Shown in pieces: positions 54,039-60,770 of a stretch of DNA of 64,000 nucleotides. The notes under the pieces are model-generated. The model ran no database searches, was not told where the DNA came from, and worked only from the letters and a program-made list of their open reading frames with translations. Both the position numbers and the translations under genes were made by a program. The stretch lies in NCBI GenBank assembly GCA_965242615.1, contig CBDESR010000002.1, forward strand, positions 1 through 64,000, in the 5' to 3' direction. Origin of the DNA: CBDBCU01 sp965242615 (lineage in GTDB: Bacteria > Chloroflexota > Dehalococcoidia > Lucifugimonadales > UBA3495). Numbering within the stretch: the first letter of the stretch is position 1; the number at the start of each line of letters is the position of its first letter.

Positions 54039-54953
54039 CTAACCACATTCCTTAGAAACTTCGCTTGAAGTACTCTTTTTACTCCCCTGGGAATTCTGCT
54101 CCAGCCAATCCTTTAGCAGATTGCCAAGACCCGAAAGAGTCTTCTGAAAATCCTCCCTAAACTTCTTTTCTTCCGGTAGCTCGACCTGTCGAGTTTCATA
54201 AATAAACGCATCCACTACCTGATCCAGGAGAATGGCGGTCAACATCGTGATGTGTTGGACGCCCTTATCAGATGGTTCGACAGCAGGGATCTCGTCCTGT
54301 TTCAACTCGACACTAGGACGCTTTATCATGCTGAGAGCAGATGCGTGAACCGATTTACTAGCCAGTTGATAATCCCGGCAGTAGAGGTCAAGCATTCCGG
54401 CCAATTTAGCCCGGTTTTTCATACGTCGGGCAGGCTTCGCTTTTATCCACCCATCTGCCTGAGTAATCTCCTTGCCGTACGTGTTTTCCAAGAGGCTCAA
54501 GGCGGCATCGAGTTCGCCGAAACCAACCGAACTCGTTTCCAAATCCATAGCGATTTCCCGTTCGTGGTAGTGAAACTCAGCCAGCGAATAATCCAAGTAC
54601 CGCTCCGCCGTTTTATCCGGGTCGTCGCTGTTAAGTATGTCTGACAAAACCACAGCTATGTTGAACAAAGTCCGCCAACTTTCATAGGCGGCGTCCGCAT
54701 AGCCATGCCACAGGAGGCAAGAGATTGCCCCTGAGGTGTACCAAGCTCTTTGAGCCAAGAAGGAGCCAGCTATTAGGTACGATTCGGTCTTGGAATCCTT
54801 GCTCTCCTCTACTTCAGACAGAGCTTGCTCCCAAGCATACTTATCGTGTAGCTTGATCCTCACAAGGGCTATCTGGTTGAGAATGTCCAGTTCGCGTAGC
54901 ATCTCGCCGTGTGCTTCCGATACTTTTACGAACATTTCCAACCTTGCTTGCAT
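54039..54953 (-). CDS. DUF5677-like helical protein, possible defence gene
   Basis: A 304-residue, almost all-helical protein. The central AYESWRTLFNIAVVLSDILN and ERYLDYSLAEFHYHERE match the general look of DUF5677 proteins, which are HEPN-related and often annotated in defence islands. The SVHASALSM segment carries the conserved His of that family. The DNA here is visibly richer in A/T than its neighbours, with more T/A-ending codons, suggesting acquisition by transfer. Its own promoter is at 54986-55016. Followed directly by the GIY-YIG-like gene. Function unproven. Confidence 0.6.
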   Translation of the reverse strand: MQARLEMFVKVSEAHGEMLRELDILNQIALVRIKLHDKYAWEQALSEVEESKDSKTESYLIAGSFLAQRAWYTSGAISCLLWHGYADAAYESWRTLFNIAVVLSDILNSDDPDKTAERYLDYSLAEFHYHEREIAMDLETSSVGFGELDAALSLLENTYGKEITQADGWIKAKPARRMKNRAKLAGMLDLYCRDYQLASKSVHASALSMIKRPSVELKQDEIPAVEPSDKGVQHITMLTAILLDQVVDAFIYETRQVELPEEKKFREDFQKTLSGLGNLLKDWLEQNSQGSKKSTSSEVSKECG

Positions 54954-54985
54954 AACTCGTCCTGCCAGCTACTTAAGTGAGTCAT

Positions 54986-55016
54986 ATCATACCGCAACCA
55001 ACACTCCCTTTGTCAA
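54986..55016 (-). promoter_or_regulatory. Promoter of the DUF5677/GIY-YIG-like operon
   Basis: Minus strand TTGACA (55016-55011) and TATGAT (54991-54986), with a longer-than-ideal 19-bp spacer, 33 bp before the ATG at 54953. Confidence 0.5.
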
Positions 55017-55074
55017 TCCCCGGGGTGTCACAGTTCCGTTCGATTGTGGGGTGCGGCGAATTCCTCCAGATCGC

Positions 55075-56507
55075 TTATGGCGGAAAACCCCGCCCCAAGT
55101 GCAGTTGCACCGGCACCGGGTAGTTGCCGGTAAAGCAGGCATCGCAGAAACCGCTTTCATCGCCGTTGACTACCGACAGCAAGCCCTTGACGCTCAAGTA
55201 GCCCAAGGAATCGGCGGCGGTCAAATCCCGGATTTCGGCTACCGACTTGCTGGCAGCAATCAGTTCCTCCCGAGTGGGCATATCCACGCCCATATAGCAG
55301 GGGTGTTTGATGGGCGGCGCGCAGACCCGGACATGGATTTCTTTAGCCCCGGCTTTCCGCAGTACCCGAATGACATGGGGCATCGTGGTGCCGCGGACGA
55401 TGCTGTCATCCACTACCACCAGCCGCTGCCCCTGAATTACGGCGGTCAGCGGGTTCAGTTTCTGGCGGACGCCCAAATCCCGCAGCCGCTGCTCCGGTTC
55501 AATAAAAGTCCGCCCCACATAGCGGTTTTTAATCAGCCCGTCGCTGTAGGGGATTCCCGATTCCCGGGCGTAGCCCACGGCCGCCGCCGTCGAGGAGTCG
55601 GGAATTCCCACTACCAAATCGGCGTCAACCGGGTGTTCCCGGGCCAACTGCGCCCCCATTTCCCTACGGGCGGCATAGACCAGGATGCCGTCGAGGACGC
55701 TGTCCGGGCGGGAAAAGTAGATATGCTCGAAAACGCACATTGCCCGCCGTTGGGGGGTGCGTTCATAGACGGCGGAACGGAGGCCGTTGCGGTCAATAAT
55801 CACCGCTTCGCCGGGTTGAATGTCCCGGGCGTACTCGGCGCCCAAGTGGTCTAGGGCGCAGCTTTCCGAAGCGACAACCCAGCCTTCCTCAAGTTTGCCC
55901 AGGCACAGGGGACGGATGCCTAATGGGTCCCGAGCCGCCATTAGCGTATCCTCGGTCAAGGCCACCAGGGAAAAGGCCCCGACAAGGTACGCATACAATG
56001 GAAAATCCGCTCCTCCCAAGACACTCCGGGGGCGTTGACCAACTGGTAGGCAATGACTTCGGAGTCAGTGGTAGCAGTAAAGCGGCAGTCCCACTGTTCA
56101 ATAAGCTGCTGCCGCAAGTGAGGAGCGTTGATGATGTTGCCGTTGTGGGCCAGGGCCAGCCGCCCGGCCCGGCCGCGGACCAGCAAGGGCTGGGCGTTGC
56201 AGAGTTGGCTGGCGCCGGTGGTGGAGTAGCGGGTATGACCGATGGCAAGTTCGCCGGTCAGCGGCCGAAAGTCCGGCTCCCGGAAAATCTGCGTGACCAG
56301 GCCCATATCGACCCGGAGGTTGATGTCCTGGCCATTGGCGGCGGCGATGCCGGCGCTTTCCTGCCCCCGGTGCTGCAAGGCGAATAAGCCAAAACAAGCC
56401 ACCCGGCTGGCCGCTGCGCCGGGCAGATAAACGCCGACGACACCGCACTCCTCCCGTGGGTGGTCAAAGGGTACCTGGAGCTTGGTGCCGGTCAGTTCAT
56501 TACCCAC
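55075..56507 (-). CDS. purF: Amidophosphoribosyltransferase (frameshifted)
   Basis: The first committed enzyme of purine synthesis: PRPP + glutamine to phosphoribosylamine. After a propeptide of about 20 residues the glutaminase begins with the nucleophile Cys in EECGVVGVYLP. Next come FALQHRGQESAGIA, GHTRYSTTG and HNGNIIN. The PRPP-binding loop is RLVVVDDSIVRGTT. One base is missing near 55984: inserting a G makes RTLVGAFSLVALTED continuous. GTG at 56507 is the likely start. Repaired length is about 477 residues, normal. C-terminal Cys residues (FCDACFTGNYP) match the family's Fe-S or structural positions. Confidence 0.92.
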
Positions 56508-56595
56508 GCGGCTATTTTAATTTCCCTTAACCTTTGCGGTCAACCGAAATTAACCCGTTTCCCAAGGCAAATCGCAGATACCTGACAACTTACCT

Positions 56596-56669
56596 ATCGT
56601 CCTTCCCGTGAAAGCGGGAATCCAGAGTTCCGGCCTTTCCGGCTTCCCCCTTTCGTGGGAATGACGCTT
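56596..56669. repeat. REP-type repeats between purF and jag
   Basis: Two opposed half-copies: CGTCCTTCCCGTGAAAGCGGGAATCC and CTTTCGTGGGAATGACG. The 56508-56729 region has no gene. Confidence 0.65.
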
Positions 56670-56729
56670 ACTATAGGTGACAGCCCTAACCGGTTTCCCG
56701 CCGGATTTAACCCGGTAGCCGGTTGACGG

Positions 56730-57482
56730 CTACCGCTTGGGGATGATACTGACCTTGCGGTCGTCGCCGTAGCCCACGCTTTCGGTATCGACATTGGGGT
56801 TGTTGGACAGGGCGAGGTGAATGATGCGGCGGTCGGCGGGCGACATCGGCTCCAGGGTAATGACGCGGCCGGTCTGGACAACCCGCTCCGCTACCTTGCG
56901 GGCCATATCGCGCAGGGAGTTTTCCCGGCGGCGGCGGTACTGCTCCACATCGAGGGATACCCGAATGCCCTCGCCGAACTCCCGGCGCACAATCATACTG
57001 ACGATGAACTGCAAGGAGTGGAGGGTCTGCCCGCGCCGGCCGATCAGCAAGCCGGAGTCGGGGCCGGTGATGTCAATGACGGGGCCGCCGGCCTCCGGGT
57101 CGTGGGCGGCTCGGATGACACAGGAGACATCGACGCCGGCGGTGGTCATTATGTTGTTGACGGCAATGAGGGCCAAGTCGGCGGCGCTGCCGGCGTCAGC
57201 GGCGGAAACGGCTTCCGGGGCGGCCGCTACGGCGGCCGGGATGATGTCCTCGGCGTCGGTGTCGGCATCGGCATCCGGGACGGCGGCCGCTTGGCGGCCG
57301 GCGGGGCTGCGGAGCGTTACCCGGACCCGGGCGGCCTCGCCGCCGATGCCCAGGAAACCGGTTTTGCCCCTATTTAGTATTTCGACCTCGACCGCGTTGC
57401 GGTCGACGCCGAGCTCTTTCAGCGCCAGCTCTTCGGCTTCTTCGACGGTTCGGGCGGTTCGCACGACTGCTTCCATCGTCAT
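56730..57482 (-). CDS. jag: Jag / SpoIIIJ-associated RNA-binding protein
   Basis: A 250-residue protein with a Jag-N domain (EEAEELALKELGVDRNAVEV, then RGKTGFLGIGGE), an Ala/Asp-rich linker, a KH domain with the RNA-binding IGRRGQTL loop, and a terminal R3H domain (RRRRENSLRDMARKVAERV). Jag binds RNA and is usually encoded after yidC, as here. ATG at 57482 lies inside the end of yidC: the two frames overlap by 113 bp. Confidence 0.9.
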   Translation of the reverse strand: MTMEAVVRTARTVEEAEELALKELGVDRNAVEVEILNRGKTGFLGIGGEAARVRVTLRSPAGRQAAAVPDADADTDAEDIIPAAVAAAPEAVSAADAGSAADLALIAVNNIMTTAGVDVSCVIRAAHDPEAGGPVIDITGPDSGLLIGRRGQTLHSLQFIVSMIVRREFGEGIRVSLDVEQYRRRRENSLRDMARKVAERVVQTGRVITLEPMSPADRRIIHLALSNNPNVDTESVGYGDDRKVSIIPKR

Positions 57483-58293
57483 CTATCTCCTTGGCCGCGG
57501 TATTCGCTGCGGCGGATTGGGGGGCCGGGGTCGGCGCGGATGCAGCCCGGGGGAACAGGGGGAACAATGGACCCCAACCGGTGATGAAGTACTGTATGCC
57601 AACGCCGATTACATTGGAAACTATCCAGTAGAGCGGCAGTCCGCTGGGCCATTGCAGGGAAAAGAAACCCAGGAAAATGGGAATCATCCACAGCATCATA
57701 TTTTGGCTGGACTGCTGCCGGGGGTCGGGGGACGGCATCATGGTCATCTTTTGCTGAACCCAAGTGGTTGCCGCCACCAGAATAGGGAAAATTATCGGCG
57801 ACGGGTCCGGTTCGCCCAAGCTGAGCCAGAGGAACCGGTCGCTGAGGGGCGCCGCCGAATGGATGGGGACAAAGGTTATCCAGGAGTAGAGTTTTTGGGA
57901 CAAGCCGACCAAATCCTCGGGCTTGGTGAACAGGGTTTGCACGAGGACGCGGAACAAGCCGATCAGGATGGGCATTTGGATAATGAGCGGGCCGAGGCAG
58001 CCGACGGGACTGACGCCGGACTCCCGGTAGAGGCGCATCGTTTCTTGAGAGATGCGGGCCCGGTCGCCGCTGTAGCGTTCCTGAATTTCCCGCATCCGGG
58101 GTTGCAGTTCGCTCATCCGCCGCATCTGGCGAATCTGCTTCAGGGTCAGGGGCAAAGTTACCAGCCGCACCAGGATGGTAAAGGCGATAATCGCCAAGCC
58201 CATATTGTTGAATAGCAGCACATACAACACCATCAAGGTGTTGAGCATGGGCCGGATGATTACCTCGGTCCAGAGGAGAAAGAGAAACTCCAA
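57370..58293 (-). CDS. yidC: Membrane protein insertase YidC/OxaA
   Basis: A 307-residue YidC of the short (OxaA) type. The hydrophilic-groove arginine is in TILVRLVTLPLTLKQIRQM, the cytoplasmic hairpin is KxxxxELQPRMREIQERY, then CLGPLIIQMPILIGLFRVL and the last helices ending LPLYWIVSNVIGVGIQYFI. The tail (from about residue 270) is very basic (RPNRRRSRRAGAERARRR) and is read from the DNA that also encodes the N-terminus of Jag in another frame. Basic tails of YidC bind ribosomes, so the overlap can be functional. Confidence 0.9.
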   Translation of the reverse strand: MEFLFLLWTEVIIRPMLNTLMVLYVLLFNNMGLAIIAFTILVRLVTLPLTLKQIRQMRRMSELQPRMREIQERYSGDRARISQETMRLYRESGVSPVGCLGPLIIQMPILIGLFRVLVQTLFTKPEDLVGLSQKLYSWITFVPIHSAAPLSDRFLWLSLGEPDPSPIIFPILVAATTWVQQKMTMMPSPDPRQQSSQNMMLWMIPIFLGFFSLQWPSGLPLYWIVSNVIGVGIQYFITGWGPLFPLFPRAASAPTPAPQSAAANTAAKEIDDDGSSRANRPNRRRSRRAGAERARRRPQRGRGRNTK

Positions 58294-58336
58294 GGGGACT
58301 CCTACCCGGCCGGTTGGGGCCGCTGTGCCGCGCCGT

Positions 58337-59821
58337 CTAGCTGCACGGCTGATGTTTGCTGATGTCGAAGCACCAGATAGCTTCCTTGTCTTGCCCTTCG
58401 GTTACGGCAATGCGGCGGACGCTGCCGTTGTCGCCGCTGACGAATACCGAATGGCGTTCAATTATGGACAGACTGCCCACATCGCCAGCCAACCCGGGAC
58501 TGCCCGGCGCGCCGGCGGCCAAGGGGGATTTGATTTCCGACTGCTCGAGGCTGGGCAAGTTGCTGACTACTTCTCCGGCTTCCAGGTTGGTGGGCTGGAC
58601 GCTGAGCAGACGCATCCGCCCGTCCACGGCAGCGACCGCCAAGCCCAGCGGCACCAGGGCCGGGCGGGAAACGATGGGGCTTTCCATATTGTGCCGCCAA
58701 CGGGCTTCCTTAACTTCCCCCGGGGCCGGCGCATCAAAGTCCAGGGCGTACAGACTCCCGTCCATCGACGGGGCAAAGATGGTTTCGCCGTCAGTGATGG
58801 GGCCGGCCCAGAACCAGTTGCCGCCCTCAAAAGTCCACTCCAGTTCGCCATCATCGGCGTCGAGAGCGTAGAGTTTTTTGTCGAAGGAACCGATAAGGAC
58901 CAAGCCATTGGCGACTAAAGGCCGCCCCATAACGGCGCCGCCGGTTTGATACTGCCATAATTCGCTGCCGTCGCGCAAATCGACGGCGTACACGCTCCCA
59001 TCCTGGGCGCCGAAGTAAGCGATGTTGTTGTGGACGGCGGGGGTGGACCAGATTTTGCCGCCGGCGGTAAAGGGCGACCAGTCGAGTTCGGCGCCATCGG
59101 CGGCCTGATAGCCGTAAAGATTGCCATCCTCGGAGCCGATTATCACGATGGGAGTGGCTGCGCCGACATTAGCCGGGTCCGCCAGGGCAACCTCAGCCAG
59201 CACCGGGCCGCCAATCAGGGACAGCGGATCCCGGCTGGGGTCAGAGCGGAGGTTGCGTTCCCAAGCGGCAGCGCCGGCGGTTCCGGCCGCGTTGGTAGTG
59301 TGGATGGCGTAAAGTTTGCCGTTGACGCCGCCGACAAAGACCAATCCCAAATCCGGGCTGACCGCCGGGGGGCCAAAGACGCCGCCCAAGCCTTGGCCGC
59401 TGCCCAAGGGCGGGAAAGTCCAAGCCACCCGGGGCGTCCCGGAGCCGAAGTCATCCAAAGCCCTGAGTTTAACCTGATTTTCGTCGCCGCTGAGGTTCAT
59501 ACCGCCCAAACTTTGCCCCAAGTCGTCGAGGTTGCGGTCGAGCGGCCCGGCGGCGTAGATGCGGGCCGGTTCGCCGGGAGTAGCGGAGAAATGGACGGAT
59601 AGCGGCGACCAGCCGAGGTTGTCGCCGCCGAGGTTGGGGGTGCAAGCCAACAGCAACAGCAAGGAAAGGGCGGCCAAGGGGAATAGCCCCCGGCGCCAGG
59701 TTAGCCGGAATTGGCCGGCGGGAGCCGCTGCCGGGGTCGATTGTTGAGCCCGGGACCGCCGAGTCAGGAATAGGGCCATTGCGGCCGTTGCCCGGAGGAA
59801 CCGAGGTAAAAGAGAAGTCAT
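58337..59821 (-). CDS. PQQ-type beta-propeller lipoprotein (BamB-like)
   Basis: A 494-residue exported protein. After a long N-terminus (residues 1-44) the signal segment GLFPLAALSLLLLLAC ends in a lipobox LLAC. Repeated blades follow: VFVGGVNGKLYAIH, IVIIGSEDGNLYGYQ, NIAYFGAQDGSVYAVDL, LVLIGSFDKKLYALD, FAPSMDGSLYALD. These are PQQ-enzyme/BamB-type repeats, here without a quinone-binding cofactor site that I can identify. It sits between yidC and yidD, where other bacteria rarely have a gene. A role in insertion or quality control of outer proteins is possible by analogy with BamB. Confidence 0.8.
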   Translation of the reverse strand: MTSLLPRFLRATAAMALFLTRRSRAQQSTPAAAPAGQFRLTWRRGLFPLAALSLLLLLACTPNLGGDNLGWSPLSVHFSATPGEPARIYAAGPLDRNLDDLGQSLGGMNLSGDENQVKLRALDDFGSGTPRVAWTFPPLGSGQGLGGVFGPPAVSPDLGLVFVGGVNGKLYAIHTTNAAGTAGAAAWERNLRSDPSRDPLSLIGGPVLAEVALADPANVGAATPIVIIGSEDGNLYGYQAADGAELDWSPFTAGGKIWSTPAVHNNIAYFGAQDGSVYAVDLRDGSELWQYQTGGAVMGRPLVANGLVLIGSFDKKLYALDADDGELEWTFEGGNWFWAGPITDGETIFAPSMDGSLYALDFDAPAPGEVKEARWRHNMESPIVSRPALVPLGLAVAAVDGRMRLLSVQPTNLEAGEVVSNLPSLEQSEIKSPLAAGAPGSPGLAGDVGSLSIIERHSVFVSGDNGSVRRIAVTEGQDKEAIWCFDISKHQPCS

Positions 59822-59845
59822 AAACCTACGCTGACCGGCAGCCGG

Positions 59846-60055
59846 TTACGGCACCGGGTCATAGCCTTTGCCGCCGCCGGGGCGGCAGTTCAGGAGTCGT
59901 TTCAAGGTCAAGCCGCTGCCTTTCCGGATGCCGTGCTGCCGGATGGCGGCGGCGGCATAGGCGGAACAGGTCGGCGTGTAGCGGCAGGTGGCCGGCAGGT
60001 AGGGGGAGATACCCCCTTGATAAATCCGTATGGCCAGCAGGGCGGCCGCTTTCAT
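59846..60055 (-). CDS. yidD: Membrane protein insertion efficiency factor YidD
   Basis: A 69-residue YidD. The family core is IRIYQGGISPYLPATCRYTP, then PTCSAYAAAAIRQHG, ending in a Gly-rich tail (RPGGGKGYDPVP). Amphipathic and membrane-associated; assists YidC. It lies six bases after rnpA. Confidence 0.92.
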   Translation of the reverse strand: MKAAALLAIRIYQGGISPYLPATCRYTPTCSAYAAAAIRQHGIRKGSGLTLKRLLNCRPGGGKGYDPVP

Positions 60056-60061
60056 TATGGA

Positions 60062-60427
60062 TTATTCCTCGGCGGCCGCGGGGCCGCCGCCTTTCCTGGT
60101 AATGGACAACCGGGTGCGGCGCAGCAGGTTGTCGGTAGCCCGTTTCAACTGATGGTAGTCGGCATTTTCCGCGCCGCGGCGGGCGATAAACACGGCATCC
60201 CAACCGCCGTGGACCGGGGTCTGGCGGACGGCGGCGCGCAGGCGGCGTTTCACATAGTTGCGGGTAACGGCGTTGCCGATCCGCTTGCTGACCACGAAGC
60301 CGAAGCGGCTGTAGTCCCGCCCGTTAGCCAGCACACGGAGGACCAGCAGATTGTGAACTACGGTGCGGCCCTCCTCGTGAACCCGGGAAAAGTCGCGGTT
60401 TCGGGTCAGCCGGAACTGACGCTGCAT
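60062..60427 (-). CDS. rnpA: Ribonuclease P protein component
   Basis: A 121-residue RnpA. It begins LTRNRDFSRVHEEGRTV, and the RNA-binding motif RFGFVVSKRIGNAVTRN-xVKRRLR is intact. It binds the RNase P RNA to trim 5' ends of tRNA. It starts 19 bp after rpmH, as in most bacteria. The RNase P RNA gene is not in this window. Confidence 0.95.
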   Translation of the reverse strand: MQRQFRLTRNRDFSRVHEEGRTVVHNLLVLRVLANGRDYSRFGFVVSKRIGNAVTRNYVKRRLRAAVRQTPVHGGWDAVFIARRGAENADYHQLKRATDNLLRRTRLSITRKGGGPAAAEE

Positions 60428-60446
60428 TGCGTTGGGCCCGCCGGGC

Positions 60447-60584
60447 TTAAACGGTCAACTGATACCGCCCCTTGAAGCGGCGGCGGCGCAATACAGCACG
60501 GCCGTCGGAGGTGCGGGAACGGGCGCGAAAGCCGTGCACCCGGGCCCGACGGCGTTTTTTCGGTTGATAAGTGCGTTTAGGCAT
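60447..60584 (-). CDS. rpmH: 50S ribosomal protein L34
   Basis: A 45-residue L34, highly basic: PKRTYQPKKRRRARVHGFR, then a Gly-Arg segment ending GRYQLTV. Start set at 60584 by family alignment. First gene of rpmH-rnpA-yidD-lipoprotein-yidC-jag. In many bacteria dnaA and the origin lie upstream; here the upstream gene is a DNA methyltransferase, so this is not an origin region as far as the window shows. Confidence 0.95.
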   Translation of the reverse strand: MPKRTYQPKKRRRARVHGFRARSRTSDGRAVLRRRRFKGRYQLTV

Positions 60585-60649
60585 TGTGTTTATCCACCCC
60601 CCTCCAGTGCAAGGGATTATAGGGCGGGAAAGCGGGTTAGTCAAGGGTA

Positions 60650-60697
60650 TGATGGCGGGCATTTTAGATTCCTCGGCTGTGCCGCGGAATGATATGG
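60650..60697. repeat. ATTCCGAGG-family repeat
   Basis: GGCGGGCATTTTAGATTCC, then TCGGCTGTGCCGCGGAATGA; an inverted version of the repeat near 45122, 47108 and inside 62660-62895 (GTCATTCCGAGG...GAGGAATCTAAAAT). Confidence 0.6.
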
Positions 60698-60770
60698 GCA
60701 ACAGTACGGGGAATGGCATAGGTAGAAAGGATGTGGATGCCAGAGTTTCAGCCGGCCGTTGGCCGATGGG

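Noticed and set aside
60585..60770. Replication origin next to rpmH
   Set aside because: No dnaA gene and no cluster of DnaA boxes; only an ATTCCGAGG-family repeat and a methyltransferase gene lie upstream.
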